Source: Clostridiaceae bacterium
Lineage (GTDB): Bacteria > Bacillota > Clostridia > DSM-8532
Direction: 5' to 3'
DNA length: 43,713 bases
Assembly (NCBI GenBank): GCA_012840245.1
Contig: DULR01000033.1
Coordinates: forward strand, 1-43,713
The notes under the pieces are model-generated. The model made no database searches, had not been told where the DNA came from, and saw only the letters and a program-made list of their open reading frames with translations. Made by a program: the position numbers and the translations under genes. Positions 24,388 to 31,971 of the stretch are shown here, in pieces. Numbering within the stretch: position 1 is the first letter of the stretch; every line of letters starts with the position of its first letter.

Positions 24388-26043
24388 TTGTATTACAAAC
24401 GCATTCGTTTTATCAGATCTATATTTTTATTCTTACTGGTCATAGTAGCCATAAAACTTTTCAATATCCAGACCTTAAAAGGAGAGCAGTACTCGGCAAG
24501 AGCAGCTCTCCAGCAATCCCGCAGCCGCCTTGTCTACAGGGAGCGCGGAGATATCCTTGACAGGAACGGAATAAGACTGACCAACAGGAAAACCTGCTGG
24601 AAAGCGATCCTGCAGCCTTACACGCTTTTGAACAATCCTGCCGATCTCAGTGCCGTAGCCAGCATTTTTGAAGTCACACCTCAGTATTTATCGGGAGAGC
24701 TGTCAAAGAGCAACCTGCCTTATATTGCAGATATAACCGCAGCACAGGCTAAGGCCATATCGACCTCTTCTCTTGAGGGTATCAGTGTTATCGACATGAG
24801 AGTGCGAAATGATGCAGATACCCTGGCCACTCATATTTTGGGGTATGTTGATGAAAAAGGGGAAGAAGGCCTTGCTGGGATCGAAAAAGTTTATCAGGAA
24901 ACGCTGGAGCGTGGCGGAGGCGTATATGCGGGTATAATCGCTGATGCCGGAGATGGCTTCATGAGCGACTTCGGATATCGCATATGGAACAGTATGAACA
25001 AGGACAAACTTAATGTCCAGCTGACTTTGGATTATCATCTGCAAAGCATCGTCGAAAATACCATGGATCGCATGGTCGACAAAGGAGCGGTCATACTTCT
25101 GGATATTCTCACAGGAGAGATTTTAGCCATTGCTTCAAGACCTGACTTTGACCCTTCAAATATAAACCGGTATCTGGCTGACAGCAATGAACCGCTGTTC
25201 AACAGGGCTTTAGGGACATATACGCCAGGTTCCGTTTTCAAGATTATAACTGCAGCGGCAGCTCTGGAAGACGGCATTTCCGCCGACCTGACCTTCGATT
25301 GCCCCGGCTATGTCGATTTGGGCGGTATAAAAATGAAGTGCACAAGCTATGACGAGGGCGGCCACGGCAGTATCAATATGGCTCAGGCATTCGCCAGATC
25401 GTGCAACTCGTATTTCATTCATCTTGGGCTTATGCTTGGAAGAGACAAGCTTCTGGATATGGCCGAGAAATTTGGCCTGGGAGGTAAAACGGGATTAGTC
25501 TATCAGGGAATAGAAGAACCGGCCGGATTGCTTCCAAGTTTTCTGGGACCTGCTTCTCCCCCCGAAATCGGAAATATATCCATTGGACAGGGTGAGATCC
25601 TGATATCTCCTGTTCATGCTGCAAACATGACTGCGGTCATAGCCAACGGGGGTATTCTCAACAAGGTTTCTCTCGTAAAAGGAATCGTCAATGATAAGGG
25701 TGAGCTGATAAGGAATGTCAGTCATCCTTCATGGACAAGAATAATATCCAAAGAAACTGCATCGGCACTTCAGGGGATGATGCTGCTGACCGTTCAGTCG
25801 GGAACCGGCAAATGGGCTGATATAAAAGGCCATGGAGGCAGTGCAGGCAAAACAGGAAGCGCTGAGACCGGATGGGTCAGAGATAACCGCAATATTCTCC
25901 ATGCATGGTTTTCAGGATACTTCCCCATAGATGCTCCGCGATATTCCCTGTGTGTTTTCATAGAGGACGGACAAAGCGGATCAGTCAGTGCTGCCCCGAT
26001 ATTTGCAGAAATCTCTGCACAAATCATGGAAGCAGGATACTAA
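24388..26043 (+). CDS. Penicillin-binding transpeptidase (class B PBP)
   Basis: 551-residue membrane-anchored D,D-transpeptidase that cross-links peptidoglycan outside the membrane. One N-terminal membrane helix (about 10-28), a dimerisation/pedestal region with ERGDILDRNGIRL, then the transpeptidase domain with SxxK (Ser282 in TPGSVFKIITAAA), SxN (SCNSYF) and KTG (GKTGSAET). I chose the TTG at 24388 because GGGGGTG lies five bases upstream; the in-frame TTG at 24346 has no ribosome binding site. It resembles the PbpA/SpoVD/FtsI class. With spo0A downstream a sporulation or elongation role is possible, but the subclass is unresolved. Confidence 0.9.
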   Translation: MYYKRIRFIRSIFLFLLVIVAIKLFNIQTLKGEQYSARAALQQSRSRLVYRERGDILDRNGIRLTNRKTCWKAILQPYTLLNNPADLSAVASIFEVTPQYLSGELSKSNLPYIADITAAQAKAISTSSLEGISVIDMRVRNDADTLATHILGYVDEKGEEGLAGIEKVYQETLERGGGVYAGIIADAGDGFMSDFGYRIWNSMNKDKLNVQLTLDYHLQSIVENTMDRMVDKGAVILLDILTGEILAIASRPDFDPSNINRYLADSNEPLFNRALGTYTPGSVFKIITAAAALEDGISADLTFDCPGYVDLGGIKMKCTSYDEGGHGSINMAQAFARSCNSYFIHLGLMLGRDKLLDMAEKFGLGGKTGLVYQGIEEPAGLLPSFLGPASPPEIGNISIGQGEILISPVHAANMTAVIANGGILNKVSLVKGIVNDKGELIRNVSHPSWTRIISKETASALQGMMLLTVQSGTGKWADIKGHGGSAGKTGSAETGWVRDNRNILHAWFSGYFPIDAPRYSLCVFIEDGQSGSVSAAPIFAEISAQIMEAGY

Positions 26044-26141
26044 ACTTCGTCATATTTCCCTTGGATAAAATTTAAAAATCTGAAAAACTTACTAATCATG
26101 CAGATTTCCGCTTATATAATCAGGTAATAGTAAATATTTAC

Positions 26142-26170
26142 TTGTAAAATATGTAATTCAACAATATAAT
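26142..26170 (+). promoter_or_regulatory. Putative spo0A promoter
   Basis: TTGTAA (26142-26147), a 17-base spacer, TATAAT (26165-26170), 30 bases before the GTG start. It fits sigma-A. I could not identify a convincing sigma-H promoter or 0A box. Confidence 0.55.
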
Positions 26171-26200
26171 GAACTCATAGAAAAAGAGGGAGGTATTAGT

Positions 26201-27007
26201 GTGAATAATAAGATTAAGGTACTTGTCGCAGATGATAACGTCGCATTTGGTATGATTATCTGTGAGTTTTTGGAAAGCCAGAGCGACATAGAGGTAACCG
26301 CAAGAGTCGAAAATGGAGAGGATGCCATTGAGATGATCGAGAAAACCAAACCGGATATTGTCGTTCTAGACATAATTATGCCGAGACTTGACGGGTTGGG
26401 GGTACTCACACGGTTCAAAAATGTAAATGCATCTGAAAAGCCATTATTTATCATACTATCTGCAGTCGGACAGGATACTATTACACAGCAGGCACTCTCC
26501 CTGGGCGCAATCTATTACATCGTAAAGCCTTTCGATTTAGGCATCCTGGTCGAAAGGATCAGAGAACTTGTAAGAACCCACAGTCCTACAGTTATCAGGA
26601 TGGATCAGCCGGCACCTTCTTCGGCTCCGTCAAGGTCAACAAGCAGTGTCGACAGTGTTCAGACAAAAATAACCCAGATCATGCGGGACGTAGGCGTACC
26701 TGCGCATATCAAAGGCTATCAGTATATGCGCGACGCAATCATGATGGCAGTACAGGACAGAGAAATCATCAGTGCTGTCACAAAAAGGTTGTATCCCGAA
26801 TTGGCAAAGAATCATAAGACAACACCAAGCCGGGTTGAACGTGCAATTCGCCATGCCATAGAAGTTGCATGGAACAGAGGTAAGGTCGATGCCATAAATG
26901 ATTTGTTCGGCTATACCATCAATACGAGAAAAGGCAAACCGACAAACTCCGAGTTTATTGCTATGGTGGCCGATACATTGAGATTAAGCGAGAAAATTGC
27001 CAATTAA
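26201..27007 (+). CDS. spo0A: Sporulation master regulator Spo0A
   Basis: 268-residue response regulator that commits the cell to sporulation. Receiver domain (about 1-125) with D11-D12, phospho-acceptor Asp57 in [12 protein letters not shown] and Lys in YIVKPFD. A Ser/Pro-rich linker leads to the Spo0A effector domain (about 150-268) with the recognition helix region [27 protein letters not shown] start with GAGGGAGG. Its stop codon lies inside a perfect palindrome. In most Clostridia spoIVB precedes spo0A; here the neighbour is a penicillin-binding protein gene. Confidence 0.97.
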   Translation: MNNKIKVLVADDNVAFGMIICEFLESQSDIEVTARVENGEDAIEMIEKTKPDIVVLDIIMPRLDGLGVLTRFKNVNASEKPLFIILSAVGQDTITQQALSLGAIYYIVKPFDLGILVERIRELVRTHSPTVIRMDQPAPSSAPSRSTSSVDSVQTKITQIMRDVGVPAHIKGYQYMRDAIMMAVQDREIISAVTKRLYPELAKNHKTTPSRVERAIRHAIEVAWNRGKVDAINDLFGYTINTRKGKPTNSEFIAMVADTLRLSEKIAN

Positions 27008-27021
27008 TGATAATCATTAAT
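27003..27021. promoter_or_regulatory. Fur-box-like palindrome
   Basis: Perfect 9-1-9 palindrome: ATTAATGAT, A, ATCATTAAT. It matches the classic Fur box at 15 of 19 positions and ends seven bases before the -35 element of the next promoter. The spo0A stop codon is inside it. An AT-rich stem followed by ATTTTTCTT could alternatively be a weak terminator of spo0A. Confidence 0.5.
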
Positions 27022-27028
27022 ATTTTTC

Positions 27029-27057
27029 TTGTAATAACGGGCATTTGGTGTTATACT
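27029..27057 (+). promoter_or_regulatory. Promoter of the zinc-ribbon gene
   Basis: TTGTAA (27029-27034), a 17-base spacer, TATACT (27052-27057) with TG one base before it, an extended -10 element. It leaves an untranslated leader of about 118 bases. Confidence 0.65.
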
Positions 27058-27181
27058 AAACCGGTAAGTCAGTCTTATACGCATGGATTTAATCTTTTTA
27101 GGTTTAGCACTCTTTAATTTATTTGGAGTGAATAATATCAAAGAAGACCCGGATCCAAATAAATTAAGGAGGTATAGACTA

Positions 27182-27370
27182 ATGGCAGACAAAACTTTAA
27201 CATGCAAAGATTGCAACTCAGAATTCATCTTTACCGAAGGCGAACAGGCTTTCTATAAAGAAAAAGGTTTTGAGAACGAACCCCAAAGATGCCCGGATTG
27301 CAGAAGAGCAAGAAAAATGGAAAGAAACAATCGTGGCGGCAACAGAAACTTTGGCGGAAACCGTTGGTAA
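27182..27370 (+). CDS. Zinc-ribbon domain protein
   Basis: 62 residues. The sequence LTCKDCNSEFIFTEGEQAFYKEKGFENEPQRCPDCRRAR carries two CxxC pairs about 29 residues apart that would hold one zinc ion, followed by an Arg/Asn/Gly-rich tail. This matches the small 'probable zinc-binding domain' family found in many bacteria; its function is not established, and the basic tail suggests nucleic acid binding (inference). The ATG follows AAGGAGG (27166-27172). An in-frame upstream ATG at 27083 would add a 33-residue hydrophobic extension but lacks a ribosome binding site. Confidence 0.82.
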   Translation: MADKTLTCKDCNSEFIFTEGEQAFYKEKGFENEPQRCPDCRRARKMERNNRGGNRNFGGNRW

Positions 27371-27381
27371 TCGCAAACTTC

Positions 27382-27408
27382 AAAGGAGAGCATCGGCTCT
27401 CCTTTTTA
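27382..27408 (+). terminator. Terminator of the zinc-ribbon gene
   Basis: AAAGGAGAGC (27382-27391) pairs with GCTCTCCTTT (27396-27405) around ATCG, running into a T tract. Confidence 0.9.
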
Positions 27409-27418
27409 TGTCCTGTCC

Positions 27419-27450
27419 ATAGTAGCCCGGCACTAAAGCCGGGCTACTAT
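27419..27450. repeat. Perfect hairpin, 13 base pairs
   Basis: ATAGTAGCCCGGC (27419-27431) and GCCGGGCTACTAT (27438-27450) with an ACTAAA loop. GC-rich and perfect, with no strong T tract on either side. It may be part of a mobile repeat together with the half element that follows. Confidence 0.6.
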
Positions 27451-27460
27451 ATTACTTTAT

Positions 27461-27490
27461 TGTCATCCTGTACGAAGCGAAGGATCTTTT
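27461..27490. repeat. Dispersed palindromic repeat, copy 4 (half element)
   Basis: TGTCATCCTG, then GAAGGATCTTTT: the left end and inner block of the family seen at 26, 1933 and 6831, without the right half. Confidence 0.6.
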
Positions 27491-27503
27491 TCAATATAAA
27501 AAT

Positions 27504-27526
27504 CGGGTCCGGTATGATCGGACCCG
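27504..27526 (-). terminator. Minus-strand intrinsic terminator
   Basis: CGGGTCCG (27504-27511) pairs with CGGACCCG (27519-27526). Only on the minus strand is the stem followed by a T-rich run (ATTTTTAT), so it terminates transcription coming from the Cys-rich reading frame at 27610-27726. On the plus strand GGGCTAAA follows. Confidence 0.7.
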
Positions 27527-27609
27527 GGGCTAAATATGCAGCCCTGTGCAGGCAAATCAATTAAGGGGAACCTGTGCAGCGGCATGGGCAAAGCCTTGCG
27601 AGACTAATA

Positions 27610-27726
<117 letters not shown>

Positions 27727-27867
27727 GGCATACTCCTTGTACAAGCTCCTACTTCATAATATTCAACTCAGCAGGAAATGCCCCCTGATTGATAAAAAAT
27801 CATTTTATTGAGAAATAAATAAAAAATACTTTTTTTTTATAAAAAAATGTGCATAATATAGAGTGTG

Positions 27868-27890
27868 CAAATGCGAATCATTCCCATTTG
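27868..27890. promoter_or_regulatory. Zur-box-like operator of the znu operon
   Basis: 11-1-11 palindrome: left arm CAAATGCGAAT, central C, right arm ATTCCCATTTG, 10 of 11 positions symmetric. It matches the extended Bacillus Zur consensus (AAATCGTAAT-N-ATTACGATTT) at 15 of 20 fixed positions. It lies between an AT-rich promoter region and the znuA ribosome binding site, upstream of an operon that ends with its own Fur-family regulator. Confidence 0.7.
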
Positions 27891-27908
27891 GAATCGGAGG
27901 GATTAACC

Positions 27909-28811
27909 TTGTCAGGAAAAAATAGATTGATAATCTTGATTGTTATTATAATGCTGGCTTTATCTGCATGTGGCGTGAACAGCCCCAATCATGAAAAACC
28001 GGATGATGATCTGATCATTGTAACGTCATTTTACCCCATATATGTGTTTACGGCAAATATAACCAACGATATCCCCGGAGTCAAAGTCATAAACATGACT
28101 GAACCTCAGACGGGCTGCCTTCATGATTATCAGCTTGTTCCCGCCGACATGAAGACATTGGAGAAAGCCGACATCTTCGTTATAAACGGGGCAGGAATGG
28201 AATCCTTCATGGATAAGGTTATAAGCCAGCTTCCTGACCTTGAAGTAATCGAAGCCTCAAGTGGCATACCGCTTCTGAAGAATGAAAACGGAGAAGACAA
28301 TCCGCATGTATGGGTAAGTATAAGCGGTGCCATCCAGGAGGTCAAAAATATCACTGAAGGGCTTGCCTGGCTGGATGCAAAAAATGCGGAGCTTTACAGA
28401 AAAAACAGTGAAGAATATGTTGAAAAACTGGAAGCTTTGAAGGAAAAGATGCACGATGCACTAAAAGATATAAAAACAAGGGATATCGTCACCTTCCATG
28501 AAGCTTTCCCCTATTTCGCGCAGGAATTTGGTCTGAATATAGTATCGGTGGTTGAAAGGGAGCCAGGCTCGGAACCGAGCGCAGGTGAGCTTGCAGAAAC
28601 CATCAGGGCAATAAATGACTCCGGGGTCAAGGTTCTTTTTGCCGAACCTCAGTATTCGGTAAAGGCTGCCGAGGCCATAGCAAGCGAGACTGGTGCAAAG
28701 GTGTATATTCTTGATCCGGTGGTTACCGGACCGAAAGATGCTGCTCCCGACAGCTATGAAAAGACCATGGAAGAAAATCTTAAGGTATTGACAGAGGCGC
28801 TTTATGATTGA
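27909..28811 (+). CDS. znuA: Zinc/manganese ABC transporter substrate-binding lipoprotein
   Basis: Cluster A-I metal-binding protein, 300 residues, tethered to the membrane as a lipoprotein: signal segment RLIILIVIIMLALSAC with lipobox Cys near residue 20. Likely metal ligands are the His in CLHDYQLVP, the His in NPHVWVS, the His in TFHEAFPYFA and the Asp in LDPV, the usual three-His-one-Asp set. No His-rich loop. The TTG at 27909 has CGGAGG upstream. It overlaps znuC by eight bases. The Zur-like operator and the following Fur-family gene favour zinc over manganese (inference). Confidence 0.87.
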   Translation: MSGKNRLIILIVIIMLALSACGVNSPNHEKPDDDLIIVTSFYPIYVFTANITNDIPGVKVINMTEPQTGCLHDYQLVPADMKTLEKADIFVINGAGMESFMDKVISQLPDLEVIEASSGIPLLKNENGEDNPHVWVSISGAIQEVKNITEGLAWLDAKNAELYRKNSEEYVEKLEALKEKMHDALKDIKTRDIVTFHEAFPYFAQEFGLNIVSVVEREPGSEPSAGELAETIRAINDSGVKVLFAEPQYSVKAAEAIASETGAKVYILDPVVTGPKDAAPDSYEKTMEENLKVLTEALYD

Positions 28812-29601
28812 GAGTAAATTTCACGAAAACAGCTGCCGTCAGGAATGCTGCGGCCTTTGCTGTACAAAGATCGAAAATTTCGGTGTTACCATAGGCAGCA
28901 CTGTGATATTGGAGAATGTCAACCTCCATATTCATTGCGGTGAGCTCACAGCCATAATAGGTCCCAATGGCGCGGGGAAAAGTACCCTGATAAAAGCGCT
29001 TCTGGGTGAGATGCCTCATTCGGGAAGCCTGAAGTTTGTCCAGTCTGACGATGATATACTGAAAGCTCCCGTTATGGGTTATGTGCCTCAGAGCATCAAT
29101 CTGGACATTTCCTCACCAACCACAGTACTTGATCTGTTTCTTGCAAGCAGGTCAAAATATCCTGCCTGGCTTATCCGGAGCAAAAAAGAGATTGCGCGGG
29201 TGAATGAAAGGCTGGCAAAAGTAAGAGCCGAGCATCTTATTTCAAGGCGGATCGGAGCTCTTTCAGGAGGTGAGCTGCAGCGTGTCCTTCTGGCTCTGGC
29301 TCTGGATCCTGTCCCTGAAATATTGCTTCTTGACGAGCCGGTTTCAGGAATAGATCAAAACGGACTGGAACTTTTTTATGAAACGGTTTCTGATATCAGA
29401 AAAGCGTACGACCTGTCGATCATATTGGTTTCTCATGATATGGACATGGTCAGGAAGTATGCCGACAGGGTTGTTCTTCTTAATAAAACGGTATTGAAAA
29501 CAGGTTTGCCCGATGAGGTGCTGGGTAGTGATGTTTTTTACGATACCTTCTCACTGAAGTGGCAGAAGGAGAACAGAAGTAAAGGGGGAGAGGCTATATG
29601 A
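28804..29601 (+). CDS. znuC: Metal ABC transporter ATP-binding protein
   Basis: 265-residue ATPase of the znu importer. Walker A GPNGAGKST, signature LSGGELQRV, Walker B ILLLDEPVSGID and SHDMD switch region. Odd point: before the ABC fold there is an N-terminal extension of about 20 residues with five cysteines (SCRQECCGLCC), not usual in ZnuC proteins and perhaps metal-binding. The ATG overlaps the end of znuA; the stop overlaps the start of znuB (ATGA), so the three are coupled. Confidence 0.9.
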   Translation: MIESKFHENSCRQECCGLCCTKIENFGVTIGSTVILENVNLHIHCGELTAIIGPNGAGKSTLIKALLGEMPHSGSLKFVQSDDDILKAPVMGYVPQSINLDISSPTTVLDLFLASRSKYPAWLIRSKKEIARVNERLAKVRAEHLISRRIGALSGGELQRVLLALALDPVPEILLLDEPVSGIDQNGLELFYETVSDIRKAYDLSIILVSHDMDMVRKYADRVVLLNKTVLKTGLPDEVLGSDVFYDTFSLKWQKENRSKGGEAI

Positions 29602-30446
29602 GCTGGTGGTATAAGCTATTGGAGGTGCTTCCGTTCGAATGGGCCGAAGAAGGCAGGATGATCTTCATGAAAAACGCTTTGCTGGCCGTTATACTGCTTT
29701 CTCCTGTTTTTGCCCTGTTGGGGACTATGATCGTAAACAACGGCATGGCCTTTTTTTCTGATGCTCTTGGTCATGGAGCCTTTACGGGTGTTGCCATCGG
29801 AGGGATTTTGGGTTTTGTCCAGCCCATGGGATCGGCAGTCATATTTTCTGCAGTATTTGCATTCCTTGTAGCAGTCATAAAAAACAGGGGAAAGATGGCA
29901 AGCGACACTATCATTGGAGTATTCTCATCGACTGCCATAGCGCTGGGCATATTTCTGGCGACTTTGGATGGCAAGAGCTTCGCCAGACTGAACTCATATC
30001 TCATCGGTGACATATTGAGCATTACCCCTGAAGAAATAGGCTTTCTTGCGATCGTTCTTGCAATAGTAATCGTATTCTGGCTTTTCATTTTCAACAAACT
30101 GCTGCTTGTAAGCATAAACCCTTCACTGGCAGGCAGCAGGGGAATAAGGACTTTTTGGTATGAGGTCGTTTTCAGTTGTGTGGTTGCAGTCATAGTAACG
30201 GTTTCAATGTCATGGATCGGACTTCTGGTGATCAATTCTTTTCTGGTCCTCCCGGCAGCCGCCGCAAGAAATGTTGCCCGAAACCAGAGACAGTATCATT
30301 TTCTGGCCGTGGCGTTCTCACTTATTTCGGGAATAACCGGTCTTATCCTCTCATATTCGTTTGAGACCGCGACAGGATCGACCATTATACTGATATCATC
30401 GGTTATTTTCTTCTTCACTTACTTTTTCAGAAAGAGATTTGCTTAA
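29598..30446 (+). CDS. znuB: Metal ABC transporter permease
   Basis: 282-residue permease of the ABC-3 family with about eight membrane helices. Family features include NNGMAFFSDALGHGAFTGVAIG near the N-terminus and the coupling region around DGKSFARLNSYLIGDILSIT, then LLVINSFLVLPAAAARNVARN. It starts inside the znuC stop (ATGA) with GGGGGAG upstream and is followed after 12 bases by the Fur-family regulator gene. Confidence 0.92.
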   Translation: MSWWYKLLEVLPFEWAEEGRMIFMKNALLAVILLSPVFALLGTMIVNNGMAFFSDALGHGAFTGVAIGGILGFVQPMGSAVIFSAVFAFLVAVIKNRGKMASDTIIGVFSSTAIALGIFLATLDGKSFARLNSYLIGDILSITPEEIGFLAIVLAIVIVFWLFIFNKLLLVSINPSLAGSRGIRTFWYEVVFSCVVAVIVTVSMSWIGLLVINSFLVLPAAAARNVARNQRQYHFLAVAFSLISGITGLILSYSFETATGSTIILISSVIFFFTYFFRKRFA

Positions 30447-30458
30447 GGGGGCCGGAAA

Positions 30459-30887
30459 ATGGATCCTGAAAATCGTTTTGATGAAATGCTGAAAAGCGGG
30501 AATCTGAAAAGCACGAAGCATCGGATAGCCATACTGGAAGTTTTGAAAGGGAATAAAATTCCGCTTTCAGCGGAGGATATCTATATCAGACTTAAGCAGA
30601 ACAATATTTCGATAAGTCTTTCGACAGTATACAGGGTGCTTGAGACCCTGCATGAAAAAGATATCGTATCGAAGGTAAACATTCCCGACAGCAACAGAGC
30701 TGTTTATGAGCTGCATGGCAATGAACACCGTCATCATCTGCTTTGTGTGAAGTGCAGGAAGCTTCTTGCCATTGACGGTTGCCCGCTTGAAGAATATGAG
30801 AAACTCCTTGAAGACCGTTTCGGCTTTACAGTCAAAGGTCACAATCTGGAGGTATATGGTTACTGCAACAACTGTGCGGGGTATTAA
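30459..30887 (+). CDS. zur: Fur-family metalloregulator (probably Zur)
   Basis: 142-residue repressor with a winged helix (about 10-85, STKHRIAILEVL and SLSTVYRVLETLHEKDIV) and a dimerisation domain with the EHRHHLLCVKC metal site and two CxxC pairs (LLCVKC and GYCNNC) that hold the structural zinc. As last gene of the znu operon, and with a Zur-box-like palindrome before znuA, it most likely autoregulates zinc uptake. Fur or PerR identity cannot be fully excluded by sequence alone. Confidence 0.85.
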   Translation: MDPENRFDEMLKSGNLKSTKHRIAILEVLKGNKIPLSAEDIYIRLKQNNISISLSTVYRVLETLHEKDIVSKVNIPDSNRAVYELHGNEHRHHLLCVKCRKLLAIDGCPLEEYEKLLEDRFGFTVKGHNLEVYGYCNNCAGY

Positions 30888-30943
30888 ACGGCGATAACGG
30901 GGGAAGATAAGAATAAAACGGCCTACAGCAAGGAGTTGGTAAC

Positions 30944-31138
30944 ATGGAGAAAACGCCGAGGTATAAAGACATTCCCCCGAAAGAGTATTATGACTATGAA
31001 ATGGCCGATCCGATTTTCGGAAAAACCTTTGATTATGAATCCGAACCGGCCAAATCTTCCGATGAGAAAAAGCATGACGAAGAGCCATTATCAAAGGGTG
31101 TCAGGCATAAACACTTTGAAATGGCTGAAGATGAGTAA
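30944..31138 (+). CDS. Small charged hypothetical protein
   Basis: 64 residues after the Zur gene (56 bases later), ATG with AAGGAG eight bases upstream. Very hydrophilic: about one third Asp/Glu, many Lys, several Tyr, three His near the C-terminus (KGVRHKHFEMAEDE), no Cys and no membrane helix. Probably disordered. It may be co-transcribed with the znu operon, as I see no terminator between. Function unknown. Confidence 0.6.
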   Translation: MEKTPRYKDIPPKEYYDYEMADPIFGKTFDYESEPAKSSDEKKHDEEPLSKGVRHKHFEMAEDE

Positions 31139-31153
31139 AGACTTAATTTTTTA

Positions 31154-31182
31154 TTGACAAAGTCCATGCCATAATATATATT
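31154..31182 (+). promoter_or_regulatory. Promoter of the trmB-lysA operon
   Basis: TTGACA (31154-31159), a 17-base spacer, TATATT (31177-31182). A strong sigma-A match about 80 bases before the regulator gene. Confidence 0.75.
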
Positions 31183-31264
31183 TTTCTTAAAAACATCCAA
31201 ATTAGTGTCCCTTTACAGGAATACTGTTTTTTTAATTAACGGATCAGTTGAGGAGGATTATGGC

Positions 31265-31957
31265 ATGGATATAATAGAATCATTGATGAAGCTTCAGCTT
31301 ACCAGGCAGGAAGCCACGATCTATGCCATTCTGGTTAATGAAGGGCCGATGACGGGTTACGAAGTCTCAAAGGTTTCGGGAATATCCCGTTCAAACACAT
31401 ATTCTGCCCTAGCGGGACTTGTTGAAAAGGGAGCAGCATATATAACCGAAGGCACTTCTACCCGTTACATACCTGTCAGTGCAGGTGAATTATGCGACAA
31501 CCGTATCCTTGAGATCCAAAAAATCAAGAATTATCTTGTCAATAACCTGAAACTTCGTTCGGATGATCCTGAAGGTTATATCACCATCAAAGGCGAGAAG
31601 CATATCCTGAACAAGATGCGAAATATCTTGAGAAATGCTAAAGAACGGGCATATATCTCAGTATCCCATAAAATACTCCATGAGATAAATGACGAGCTTG
31701 TCAGCGCTGTGGAAAGGAAATTGAAGCTGGTTATCATAACAAACCCTCCATTCGAATTTCCGGGCGCAATAATATACCTGACCGACAAGCAGCAGGACCA
31801 GATCAGACTTATTGCCGATTCATCGGTGGTATTGACGGGAGATATAGAAGACAGGGTGCACTCCACCTGCCTGTATTCCAAGAAGAAGAATCTGGTCGAT
31901 CTGTTCAAGGAATCGATAAAGAATGAAATAAAGCTTATAGAACTTTCAAGAAGATAA
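31265..31957 (+). CDS. TrmB-family transcriptional regulator
   Basis: 230 residues. The N-terminal winged helix (about 1-75) reads LTRQEATIYAILVNEGPMTGYEVSKVSGISRSNTYSALAGLVEKGAA, the standard TrmB DNA-binding domain. The C-terminal half resembles the PLD-like effector region of the family. The ATG at 31265 has AGGAGG eight bases upstream. lysA follows after 14 bases, so it may regulate lysine/diaminopimelate synthesis or simply be co-transcribed; the ligand is unknown. Confidence 0.82.
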   Translation: MDIIESLMKLQLTRQEATIYAILVNEGPMTGYEVSKVSGISRSNTYSALAGLVEKGAAYITEGTSTRYIPVSAGELCDNRILEIQKIKNYLVNNLKLRSDDPEGYITIKGEKHILNKMRNILRNAKERAYISVSHKILHEINDELVSAVERKLKLVIITNPPFEFPGAIIYLTDKQQDQIRLIADSSVVLTGDIEDRVHSTCLYSKKKNLVDLFKESIKNEIKLIELSRR

Positions 31958-31971
31958 AAGGAGCATGGATT

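Noticed and set aside
24346..24390. Upstream TTG as start of the penicillin-binding protein
   Set aside because: No ribosome binding site before it; the TTG at 24388 has GGGGGTG at the right distance.
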